Positions 8,794-14,937 are shown, counted from the stretch's first letter. The stretch: 21,361 nt of DNA from JBAZJN01 sp041651295 (GCA_041651295.1 JBAZJN010000017.1:1-21361); one strand, 5' to 3'. Made by a program: numbers and translations. The notes: generated by a model from the sequence alone, not told the origin.

Positions 8794-10179
8794 TTATTCA
8801 AAAATCGTCTCTTTTAAAAGTTCAATTTCATCTTTTAATTGTTTAGATGAATTTATCTCTTTGGAAATTGATTTACAACCGTACATAATAGTTGAATGAT
8901 CTTTTCCTCCTAATTCTTGGCCAACGTCAGGATAAGACATACCGACAATATTATATAAAAGATACATAGCAATCTGGCGTGGTTTAATTACCTCCTTATT
9001 ACGTTTTTTTGATACTAAATCTTCAATCTCAATGTTATAAAATTTCTCAATCGCTTTCATCACTTTGTCTGCAGAGATAATTTGGCGCTTTCCGCTTCTG
9101 TTAATTGACTCAGACAAGACTTTCTCTGCTGTCGCCAATGAAGCAGGTTCACCAATTAGATCAATATGGGCAAAAAGCTTGTTCAGTAAACCCTCAAGCT
9201 CACGAATACTGGAATCAATATTCTTTGCAATATACTCCAAAATTTCATCATTTATATCTTTGCCGGCGATGGCACACTTATCCTTGAGAATGGCCAGACG
9301 CATCTCGTAATTTGGTGATTGAATATCGGCCACCATTCCCCACTCAAACCGGCTGATAAGCCTTTTTTCAAGACCTTTAATCTCCTTTGGCGGCCTATCT
9401 GAGGTTAAAACAATCTGATTGTGTTTTTGGTGAAGATGATTAAAAGTGTGAAAAAATTCTTCTTTGGTTCCTTCTTTGTTGCCGAGAAATTGAATATCAT
9501 CAATGATTAAAACATCAACATTCCGGTAGTGATCCTTAAAATCTTTGGCCCGACCGCCGCGAACTGAATCAATGTATTCGTTGGTAAAAGCTTCACAGGT
9601 GGCGTAAAGCACCTTTGTTTTGGGCTTCTTTTCAAGAGCTTCATTACCGATGGCTTGAGCTAAATGAGTTTTCCCCAGTCCCGGATCACCGTAGATAAAG
9701 AGGGGATTGTAACTTTTCCCGGGTTTTTGAGCTGCGGCACGGGCGGCGGCATTGGCCAATTGGTTTGAAGATCCGACAATAAAACTTTCGAAAGTATAAT
9801 CATCATTTAAACTGTCGTTTTTGGGTTTATCCACAGGTTGTGACCGGCTGTTGATAACTTCGGAGTTATCCACAGGGTTGTGGATAACTGCCGGAATCTT
9901 GCTGTTTTTTTCAGCACTTTTTCCTTTAGTTGAAACTTTAAATTTTATTTCCTCAATCGGCTCGTCGGCATGTTTGGAAAGGGCATTTTTAATTTCTTTT
10001 ACGTAATGTTTTTTTAAGTAGTCCTCAATGAAAAAAGATGGCACCCCGATTGTAAAAACTCCTTTTTTGTAATCCAAAATAAACGTGCTTTTAAACCACG
10101 TTTGAAAGTTAGCTTTTGAAATTACCACCTCTAATTCCCCAAGCGCCGTAGACCAGATTTTCTCGAGGTTTTTATCCAT
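8794..10179 (-). CDS. dnaA: Chromosomal replication initiator DnaA
   Basis: DnaA binds DnaA boxes, unwinds oriC and loads the helicase. I place the start at the ATG giving MDKNLEKIW, because AAGGA lies 6-7 bases upstream; the reading frame stays open to 10236 but that part overlaps the promoter and DnaA box. This gives 461 aa. Domain I is at 1-80 (LEKIWSTALGELEVVISKANFQTWF), followed by a Ser/Asn-rich linker at about 85-125, then the AAA+ domain with Walker A GDPGLGKTH at 164-172 and Walker B VLIIDDIQF. Domain IV has the DnaA signature GKDHSTIMYGCKSI near the C-terminus. Three exact DnaA boxes lie inside the linker-coding DNA. Confidence 0.97.
   Translation of the reverse strand: MDKNLEKIWSTALGELEVVISKANFQTWFKSTFILDYKKGVFTIGVPSFFIEDYLKKHYVKEIKNALSKHADEPIEEIKFKVSTKGKSAEKNSKIPAVIHNPVDNSEVINSRSQPVDKPKNDSLNDDYTFESFIVGSSNQLANAAARAAAQKPGKSYNPLFIYGDPGLGKTHLAQAIGNEALEKKPKTKVLYATCEAFTNEYIDSVRGGRAKDFKDHYRNVDVLIIDDIQFLGNKEGTKEEFFHTFNHLHQKHNQIVLTSDRPPKEIKGLEKRLISRFEWGMVADIQSPNYEMRLAILKDKCAIAGKDINDEILEYIAKNIDSSIRELEGLLNKLFAHIDLIGEPASLATAEKVLSESINRSGKRQIISADKVMKAIEKFYNIEIEDLVSKKRNKEVIKPRQIAMYLLYNIVGMSYPDVGQELGGKDHSTIMYGCKSISKEINSSKQLKDEIELLKETIFE
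9827..9887. promoter_or_regulatory. DnaA-box cluster inside the dnaA coding sequence
   Basis: Exact boxes lie at 9827-9835 (+), 9866-9874 (+) and 9879-9887 (-), with a one-mismatch box at 9849-9857 (-). They fall in the DNA for the variable linker and encode its repeated PVD peptides. They may titrate DnaA or extend the origin. Confidence 0.7.
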
Positions 10180-10206
10180 TTTGGTCCTTGGAATTATCGT
10201 ACTAAA

Positions 10207-10236
10207 AACATAGCAAGTTATCCACAGGCAGTGCAA
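10207..10236 (-). promoter_or_regulatory. dnaA promoter with an autoregulatory DnaA box
   Basis: On the minus strand, TTGCAC (10231-10236), an 18-base spacer and TATGTT (10207-10212). An exact DnaA box at 10218-10226 fills the spacer, where bound DnaA would block RNA polymerase. This fits known dnaA autorepression. Confidence 0.65.
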
Positions 10237-10311
10237 GTTGCGATTTTAGATTTAAAATTTGGGAGTTTGAAATCCTCAACAATGGAGTGATTATTTTAAC
10301 CGTTTCATAAA

Positions 10312-10342
10312 TTAAAAAGGCCACCCCCCCGAAAGGGGTGGC
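10312..10342 (-). terminator. Terminator of the GC-rich hairpin operon
   Basis: Minus-strand stem GCCACCCC / GGGGTGGC (8 bp, arms 10320-10327 and 10335-10342), followed by a CC and then five T. It ends the unit that begins at the 13422-13450 promoter. Confidence 0.85.
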
Positions 10343-10353
10343 ACTGATCGGTT

Positions 10354-10388
10354 GTGTTCGTGAGGGGTAGATGGCCCCCCACGAACAC
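10354..10388 (-). other. Second hairpin directly after the stop codon of the 312-aa gene
   Basis: A 9-bp stem GTGTTCGTG (10354-10362) / CACGAACAC (10380-10388) is extended by GGGG / CCCC across a bulge. It starts 2 bases after the stop codon and has no T-run, so it may protect the mRNA 3' end rather than terminate. Confidence 0.65.
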
Positions 10389-10389
10389 T

Positions 10390-11328
10390 CTACGCAGGGC
10401 CTTCGATGAAGAGGCGGCCCCTTACCCCTGTTGCGGTCTGGTATTTCTCGACCACCGCCATACTCCTCTCGTTCCAGCGTGGAGTGTCCTCCCAGCAACG
10501 GGTGACCCCCTCCATTAAGAGAATTACCCGGTGGGAGAGGTTATCCCCCTCCCAAAAGGAGACGACGATCTTCGTCTCCCCCGAGCTCCCCTCGAAAAGG
10601 GAGCCGTCCGGCTTTCTTATCTCCGCACGCTTCCCCCGCGGGACCGGATAGGCCTCCTGATGCAGGAGACCAAACCCCGACATCCTCCACTGGCTGTCCT
10701 GCCAGGCGGGTTGCCATTCCTCCTCCCCCTCACGACACCACTCGACCCTAGGATATGTTCCCGGGTCGTGGCGACTGATGAAGTTCCCCGCCACAACAGA
10801 GGCGGAGAAATCCGACTTGACAATGATCCCCCCTACCCGGACTTTGATGTCCGGGCAACTTTCAATGTACTTCTTCCCTTCCAGCAGGCCCGCCAGTTCC
10901 TGCTGGAGTATAAGAGTCCTGTACCTCAGCCGCTCGAAGCGGTTGGGGTCAACCCGCTCGATCCGGGCAACCCACTCGGGGTTGCCCATGATCTCTTGGT
11001 CGATATGCTCGATAAGGTTCGCCTTGTAGGCGATCCTCTCCTCGAGCGCCTGCAGTCGCAGTCTCCGAGGAGAGGTGATCTCCTCGGAATCGATAACGAC
11101 TCTGTGGGCGAAGCCCGGCCCGGCCCGCCATGATCCGGCGGGGCTGAGGATCTGCCGGTACGTCTCCTTGCCGCTCCCCGAGCGGCGGATTACATACCCC
11201 CCTTCAAAGGTAAAGCTCCCCATTCCCGAAGGGACAGCCGTCCCCTCGGGCACCTCGTAGTACCCTTTCCCCAGTCCCCACATTGTAACGATCCCCTGCT
11301 CGTCTACGCTGAAACTGATGTTTGCCAT
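10390..11328 (-). CDS. GC-rich orphan protein with coiled coil (312 aa)
   Basis: Family not recognised, and no signal peptide or membrane segment is visible. The start is the ATG giving MANISFSVDEQG, because AGGGAG lies 6 bases upstream; an in-frame start at 11355 lacks this. The N-terminus (1-80) looks beta-rich with many Gly. Residues about 85-156 are strongly helical and charged (RLRLQALEERIAYKANLIEHI), likely a coiled coil. The C-terminal half is beta-rich with several Trp (VEWCREGEEEWQPAWQD). It is the last gene of the leftward GC-rich unit. The coding DNA holds many perfect short hairpins, including 9-bp stems at 10965-10987 and 11065-11087 and 8-bp stems at 10558-10579 and 10881-10906. 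It is cytosolic or phage-structural-like at a guess only. Confidence 0.78.
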   Translation of the reverse strand: MANISFSVDEQGIVTMWGLGKGYYEVPEGTAVPSGMGSFTFEGGYVIRRSGSGKETYRQILSPAGSWRAGPGFAHRVVIDSEEITSPRRLRLQALEERIAYKANLIEHIDQEIMGNPEWVARIERVDPNRFERLRYRTLILQQELAGLLEGKKYIESCPDIKVRVGGIIVKSDFSASVVAGNFISRHDPGTYPRVEWCREGEEEWQPAWQDSQWRMSGFGLLHQEAYPVPRGKRAEIRKPDGSLFEGSSGETKIVVSFWEGDNLSHRVILLMEGVTRCWEDTPRWNERSMAVVEKYQTATGVRGRLFIEGPA

Positions 11329-11637
11329 TTTAATCTCCCTCTTGCCGATTACCAAGTTGGCTCTTGGAATCGACGGGTATTACCGCACCAAGCGCGGATT
11401 GTCGAAACAGGCCTACGCCCATTCCCGAAGCCGATATATATCAGCCCCAGGAAGGGCGCTCCGATGTAGCTGGTCGGCTAATCGGAGCATGCGACTCGTG
11501 TTTTTATGGATAAAACACCAAACCGATTTGTACCCTGCCTGAAGGCAGGAACCTTCAGCCTTTCGTTTGCTCTAACGCGGCAGACAGGGAGGCAATTCCC
11601 TTTCCGGCAGCCATGAGCCGGAATTACGTTTTTGCCA
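11329..11637 (-). ncRNA. Hairpin-rich spacer between lipoprotein and 312-aa genes
   Basis: About 309 bases without a gene. On the minus strand it carries successive stems: TTCCGGC / GCCGGAA-like arms near 11603-11624, the palindrome CCTGCCTTCAGGCAGG (near 11536-11552), a 7-bp GTGTTTT / AAAACAC stem, and an 8-bp GCTCCGAT / ATCGGAGC stem around 11457-11487. I see no promoter or terminator in it, so it is probably an internal structured part of one transcript. Confidence 0.5.
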
Positions 11638-12069
11638 TCAGCTTCGACTAGCTGGCGGCTTCTGCAGATTCTCCGGAAATGGTCCATACAGAATGATCCG
11701 GTGGATTTCCTTGGGGTTTTCGCCACCAAAGACTTTCTCAGCCGGCGTCCCCCACTGTTCCATCTTGGGGGTATCGCTTGGCTTGAACCGGATAATATCT
11801 GCTCTTACAGCCTGCACCCACAAGCCATCCTTGCTATCCCTAAGGACATAGATGACCGTGCCCTGATGGATACTCTGGTAGCCATCGGAGTGGCTAATCC
11901 AGAACCATTGGCCGCCGGGTCCCATGGCCAGAGGAGCTGAGAATAATAGCACCGACTTGGCTATCGTCTCATCTTTCTGTTTCTGAATATCCCCCATTTT
12001 TGGCGGACACCCTGTCAGGGCGACAGAGAGCACAGCCAGAAGGATAATACAGAAAATATTTTTCCTCAT
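11638..12069 (-). CDS. Putative lipoprotein (143 aa)
   Basis: Family not recognised. A classic lipoprotein signal peptide is present: MRKN, a hydrophobic run to residue 18, and lipobox LTGC with Cys21 as the lipidated residue. The mature part is about 123 residues, rich in Gly/Trp (GPGGQWFWISH, QGTVIYVLRD) with a Pro-rich tail, probably a small beta domain at the cell surface. The ATG used (MRKNIF) has AGGAGG 9 bases upstream; a nearer ATG reads only two codons before TGA. It is the middle gene of the leftward GC-rich unit, separated from both neighbours by long hairpin-rich spacers. The base composition is less extreme than that of its two neighbours. Confidence 0.8.
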   Translation of the reverse strand: MRKNIFCIILLAVLSVALTGCPPKMGDIQKQKDETIAKSVLLFSAPLAMGPGGQWFWISHSDGYQSIHQGTVIYVLRDSKDGLWVQAVRADIIRFKPSDTPKMEQWGTPAEKVFGGENPKEIHRIILYGPFPENLQKPPASRS

Positions 12070-12707
12070 TTCATTTTTCCTCCTTCCCTCTGTACCCCTG
12101 CATGGCTTCAGGGAGGTCTGCTTGCCTTTGCTCCAACCGGTACTGTGATACCTGAGTAAGTAATTACACTCAGTATCATCTGGCTAATATATCTCTCTCT
12201 TCTCATCACCTCCTAGGTGTCGAGAGAATGTATTAGCTTTCCCAATCTTTGCTTATCCCTCTCTTGAGGGCCCCACAAGGGGATGCTCTACTAAACTCAC
12301 AGGAGCTAAGTAGAGTCATAGCTTTATCCCCCTAAGGGGGAATGGCCGGACTTCGGCACAGTACTTCTCTTTGAAACTCGATATTGCTATCAAGCCCCAA
12401 AGGAAGTGCTGGAGCCCGGTGGGACTCCAGCGCGGTCCTCACATTATTTGTATAGCGCCAGCAGTCGGCGCACCGCCCTTTCCCGTTTCTGATCTTTCGA
12501 TCAGAGTCAGGAAGAGCGTTCTAATCCTGTTGGGGATTAGAGCCGGCTCTTATGAGGCATCTGCCCCATATAGTGAATGGTCGATGCTATCTCAGTTTTC
12601 GCCTTCCGGTCGAACTCGGGCTGCCTCAGCTCGTCGCAATTGACGAGCTGAGGCACCGGAATAGCGCTTGGTGATTTTTACAGAGGCACCAAGACCTCTC
12701 AGTCAGG
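12070..12707 (-). ncRNA. Large hairpin-rich noncoding segment (candidate structured RNA)
   Basis: This 638-base stretch has no credible gene. Perfect or near-perfect stems follow each other: 12147-12177 (10 bp with one bulge), 12183-12237 (three nested stems closed by GCTAATA / TATTAGC), 12257-12270, 12271-12282, 12286-12315, 12328-12340, 12408-12431, 12488-12505, 12520-12541, 12604-12661 (7 bp enclosing a perfect 13-bp stem) and 12667-12693. It matches no RNase P, tmRNA or 6S consensus that I know. It lies inside the leftward unit, upstream of the lipoprotein Shine-Dalgarno. Confidence 0.55.
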
Positions 12708-13142
12708 CTAGCTGACAACCTCGGCGGTTACCGCCTCGGCTTCTTCAGCCAGACGGGTGTACTCCGCCGCCAGGCGGCGGTAGTACGTACCGAGATCCTC
12801 CCCGCCGAGGATCCGGCAACCGGAGTCAGAACCTCCGGTCGAGTAGCAGTAGTGCCAGACCTCCACGACGACGAAACCGTCGGGGACTTCGAGAGTCCCC
12901 TCAACCCCCCCCTCCGCATCAAAGACCCCATTCTTCCATGGAGCAGCGTCCATTAAGGACGCTGCTGTTAACCATGGCGCCGTCTCCGGCGTCGTGCTCG
13001 CGAGGATCTGCTCGAGGTGCTTGGACCCTCGTGCGGAGGCCGCAAGGGGGGCTGGCACGAGACGGGGGGCGATCCTCCCTGTCGACGGTACACACCCTTC
13101 CGGGGTGTGTACCGAACCGAAATGAACCACTACCTTTTTCAT
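12708..13142 (-). CDS. GC-rich orphan protein (144 aa) with heavily structured coding DNA
   Basis: Family not recognised. The ATG start has a strong AAAGGAGG 8 bases upstream. The protein has no clear signal peptide; a central segment (GFVVVEVWHYCYSTGGSDSGC) carries two Cys, and the C-terminus (residues about 117-142) is a charged, Ala-rich helix. It is the first gene of the leftward unit driven by 13422-13450. The DNA is exceptionally palindromic: perfect stems of 11 bp (13087-13113), 10 bp (12942-12966) and 7 bp (12794-12813, 12819-12839, 12882-12900). A run of eight G on the coding strand (12905-12912, about residues 77-79) could slip. The intact frame with a strong ribosome site supports translation, but the RNA structure may matter as much as the protein. 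Confidence 0.7.
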   Translation of the reverse strand: MKKVVVHFGSVHTPEGCVPSTGRIAPRLVPAPLAASARGSKHLEQILASTTPETAPWLTAASLMDAAPWKNGVFDAEGGVEGTLEVPDGFVVVEVWHYCYSTGGSDSGCRILGGEDLGTYYRRLAAEYTRLAEEAEAVTAEVVS

Positions 13143-13421
13143 CTGCTGCCTCCTTTAGCTAGCCGGGCTTAAGCCCAACAATCCGCAGAAGCGGTTTACT
13201 AGCTGGGGGAGAACAGATTCCTTTCCTTAGCATCCAGGCTTGCGCCTGTCCCGAGAGCCGATTCAAAATCAGCTGCAAGGGAGGGCGAAACCTGAAGCTG
13301 GCGTTTCGGCCGGCGCTTAAAAGCGCCGTTTCGTTGTTATCAGCTAGATTGTTAAGGTTCCAGCTAATCTTCTTTGGAAGATTGCTCCTCCCGGTGCCTC
13401 AACCATTTATCTTAACAGGCG
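13143..13421 (-). ncRNA. Structured leader of the GC-rich operon
   Basis: A leader of about 270 bases lies between the predicted start site near 13415 and the first gene. The 5' end itself is predicted to pair: TGTTAAG (13350-13356) with CTTAACA (13411-13417). Inside are stems at 13366-13383 (7 bp), 13312-13327, 13286-13308 and 13235-13248. Just before the Shine-Dalgarno is a Y-shaped element: AGCTAG (13157-13162) / CTAGCT (13199-13204) enclosing GGGCTTAAGCCC and CCGC-AGAA-GCGG hairpins. It may be a riboswitch-like or translation-control leader; no known class is recognised. Confidence 0.55.
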
Positions 13422-13450
13422 ATTATAGCATACGATATCATTTTTGTCAA
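13422..13450 (-). promoter_or_regulatory. Perfect consensus sigma-70 promoter, leftward
   Basis: On the minus strand, TTGACA (13445-13450), exactly 17 bases ending in TGC, and TATAAT (13422-13427). This is both a perfect consensus and an extended -10, so very strong transcription is expected. Confidence 0.9.
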
Positions 13451-13463
13451 GTACGCGCGGGGA

Positions 13464-13492
13464 TTGACTTGAAATTACATATTATGTATTTT
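13464..13492 (+). promoter_or_regulatory. Divergent promoter of the 196-aa gene
   Basis: TTGACT (13464-13469), 17 bases, TATTTT (13487-13492). It is back-to-back with the leftward consensus promoter; the two -35 boxes are 13 bases apart. Confidence 0.6.
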
Positions 13493-13544
13493 TGATTAAA
13501 CTAACCAATTTTAAGGTCAGAATTAATTTACGGAAGGAGAACCA

Positions 13545-14135
13545 ATGATTATGGATTCAATGGCCGGGGCCGGAATGCCATCGGCTGAAGTTGAGGGTGT
13601 GAAGGAAATTTCCGGTGAGGAAATGGAACAGCTTATTGCCGACTTGCGCGACGCCATTCAGGCAAAAAAGGATCTTGAAAGGCAGAGAGAGCGGGCCGGC
13701 GCTAAAGTCGATTCGGCAGTTTTAACAGCCTATAACGAAGTTAATCGAAGATATAGAGAGCTGTTGACTCAAGTTAAGGATGCGGAAGCCAATCTTAAAC
13801 AAGCCGGTTGGATAACTTCAAATGAAGGTGGTTTCAAAATTGAACTGGCAGTGTCAAAGGCCGGTAATAAAATTTTTAAAGTTACAGATACTTACGGCAA
13901 AGTCCCGGTTACTGTTGGCCAGGCGTTTTCGGTCGATCCGAAGTTGCGAAGTACGATTCCTGAGGCAATTCGCGACTCAATAATCAATCAATTTACTTAC
14001 GGTGAAGGTAATATTGCCAAAGAGCGCTACGCTGATATTCCTGAAGGTGATTTGACTGTGGATACTACTTCTGAATCATCCGAAGAAACCAATAACCAAC
14101 CTGCCGAAGAGGAAACTCCTCCAAAAGCTGCATAG
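13545..14135 (+). CDS. Coiled-coil orphan protein with acidic tail (196 aa)
   Basis: Family not recognised. The ATG start is preceded by GAAGGAG about 8 bases upstream. Residues about 22-95 are rich in Glu, Lys, Gln and Ala (EEMEQLIADLRDAIQAKKD) and look like a helical hairpin or coiled coil. A small mixed segment follows (residues about 97-165), then a low-complexity acidic Ser/Glu/Pro tail (TSESSEETNNQPAEEETPP). No signal peptide or membrane segment is visible, so it is probably cytosolic and could be a structural or adaptor protein. Composition is like the AT-richer core genes, not the GC-rich unit opposite. It is divergently transcribed from that unit. Confidence 0.8.
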   Translation: MIMDSMAGAGMPSAEVEGVKEISGEEMEQLIADLRDAIQAKKDLERQRERAGAKVDSAVLTAYNEVNRRYRELLTQVKDAEANLKQAGWITSNEGGFKIELAVSKAGNKIFKVTDTYGKVPVTVGQAFSVDPKLRSTIPEAIRDSIINQFTYGEGNIAKERYADIPEGDLTVDTTSESSEETNNQPAEEETPPKAA

Positions 14136-14211
14136 GCTCATTCTGTTGTTTTGTTATTTATAATTTATTTAAATATCGAGGATTGTTAGCCTCCGTAAGT
14201 TTTTTGAGGTC

Positions 14212-14240
14212 TTGATTTTTATCTCTGCATTTGCTAACAT
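14212..14240 (+). promoter_or_regulatory. rpmH promoter
   Basis: TTGATT (14212-14217), 17 bases, TAACAT (14235-14240), ending 9 bases before the rpmH ATG. The start site would fall at about 14247, leaving almost no leader, so rpmH mRNA is probably near-leaderless. A weak GAGG / CCTC hairpin at about 14178-14193 may end the upstream gene. Confidence 0.55.
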
Positions 14241-14249
14241 CTCTTTGTC

Positions 14250-14387
14250 ATGAAAAGAACATATCAGCCAAACAATCGAAGACGACACAAAAACCACGGC
14301 TTTCTAACCAGAATGAAAACAGCCGACGGTGCCAATGTAATTAAAAGACGCCGTGCCAAAGGACGGAAGAAATTAAGCGTAGCTTAA
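14250..14387 (+). CDS. rpmH: Large ribosomal subunit protein bL34
   Basis: bL34 is a tiny basic protein of the 50S subunit. The 45-residue product starts MKRTYQPNNRRRHKNHGF and continues with LTRMKTADGANVIKRRRAKG and KKLSVA, matching the family end to end (KRTYQPS, H-GF--RM-T--G--V---RR-KGR-KL). There is no Shine-Dalgarno; the promoter is within 10 bases of the start codon. Its place between dnaA and rnpA, facing away from dnaA, is the classic bacterial arrangement, although here about 4 kb of extra DNA separates it from dnaA. Confidence 0.97.
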   Translation: MKRTYQPNNRRRHKNHGFLTRMKTADGANVIKRRRAKGRKKLSVA

Positions 14388-14390
14388 TAT

Positions 14391-14460
14391 AATTGTTGAA
14401 TTGCCAAATTGCTGAATTGTTAGAAAACAATTGAACAATGTAACAGTTTAGCAATTTTTT
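14391..14460 (+). repeat. Palindromic array of 8-nt units serving as rpmH terminator
   Basis: Four AATTGNNN units (14391-14422), a GAAAA loop, then four CAATTNNN-like units (14428-14455) ending in six T. The two halves pair as an imperfect stem of about 31 bases. The T-run makes it a probable rho-independent terminator for rpmH. Confidence 0.7.
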
Positions 14461-14490
14461 ATTTGGGCTCTTTTTTGTTTGATTTGATAT

Positions 14491-14523
14491 AAAATTCCAC
14501 AACCTTAAGCTGCGGAATTTTTT
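14491..14523. terminator. Bidirectional terminator-like hairpin
   Basis: An 8-bp stem AAAATTCC (14491-14498) / GGAATTTT (from 14514), with further CA/TG pairing inside, is flanked by T-runs on either strand. No gene on the minus strand needs it, so it may back up the preceding rpmH terminator. Confidence 0.5.
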
Positions 14524-14574
14524 AACGCTATGATTCATTTCTACCTCTGCCAGAAATGTTATTATTGATCGCTC

Positions 14575-14617
14575 ATTCATGAATAGGTATTCATGAATTT
14601 CACTTTCTTGTTATAAT
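14575..14617 (+). promoter_or_regulatory. Promoter with tandem palindromic operator
   Basis: Two copies of the perfect 10-bp palindrome ATTCATGAAT (14575-14584 and 14589-14598), 14 bases apart, lie where a -35 would be. They precede an extended -10, TGTTATAAT (14609-14617). This looks like an operator for a dimeric regulator controlling the 55-aa gene. Confidence 0.7.
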
Positions 14618-14645
14618 CTAGTTAATTAATAATATAGGAGGAAAT

Positions 14646-14813
14646 ATGCCAGAAGCAAAACCAGTAGATTACGAAGCCTATATGTCAGAGGATGAGAAGA
14701 AAAGGCGAGATGGTGTGATTGATGGTTTAAGAGAAAAAGCTCAAAATGGAGAGCGAAAAGTGGGAGAACTGGAGCAGCCAGTAGGAGAGGAAGTCCAAGG
14801 TAGGGCAACGTAA
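14646..14813 (+). CDS. Small acidic/basic helical orphan protein (55 aa)
   Basis: Family not recognised. The frame starts with MPEAKPVDYEAYMSEDEKK and ends EEVQGRAT, a charged, probably helical peptide with no hydrophobic segment. Support for it being real: a perfect AGGAGG 6 bases before the ATG, an extended -10 promoter with a palindromic operator just upstream, and a hairpin with a T-run soon after the stop. A small regulated protein such as a stress or antitoxin-like peptide is possible, but nothing in the sequence proves a role. The opposite strand contains a hydrophobic frame that I take as its shadow. Confidence 0.7.
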   Translation: MPEAKPVDYEAYMSEDEKKRRDGVIDGLREKAQNGERKVGELEQPVGEEVQGRAT

Positions 14814-14840
14814 CAACTAAAACCACAAAGCCAAAATTGA

Positions 14841-14859
14841 GCTCGAAAGAGCCCTTTTT
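14841..14859 (+). terminator. Terminator after the 55-aa gene
   Basis: A 4-bp GCTC-GAAA-GAGC tetraloop hairpin is followed by CC and five T. The stem is short but in the right place, 27 bases after the stop codon. Confidence 0.55.
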
Positions 14860-14928
14860 ATAACAAGACTTCAATAGTTCCACATGGTGGACACAATGCG
14901 TTAAAAGCTTCGCTTATGCTTAAAAACC

Positions 14929-14937
14929 TGCTATTAT
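14929..14937 (+). promoter_or_regulatory. Extended -10 promoter of rnpA
   Basis: TGCTATTAT, with no good -35. The expected start site, about 14944, is one base before the rnpA ATG at 14945, and no Shine-Dalgarno is present, so the message would be leaderless. Confidence 0.5.

Noticed and set aside
10180..10236. Extension of dnaA to an earlier in-frame start
   Set aside because: The extra 19 codons overlap the promoter and DnaA box, have no ribosome site, and do not resemble DnaA domain I.
12623..12654. The perfect 13-bp stem as a rho-independent terminator
   Set aside because: Neither side has a T-run, so it is better seen as part of the larger RNA structure.
12070..12707. RNase P RNA, tmRNA or 6S RNA
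   Set aside because: None of the hallmark sequences is visible on either strand, such as the RNase P core GAGGAAAGTCC-type block or a tmRNA end with GTTCGAATC and CCA.
14626..14883. Hydrophobic minus-strand frame opposite the 55-aa gene, looking like a small membrane protein
   Set aside because: Its hydrophobicity is the reverse complement of a charged, Glu/Lys-rich peptide. No promoter or Shine-Dalgarno supports it, whereas the plus-strand gene has both.
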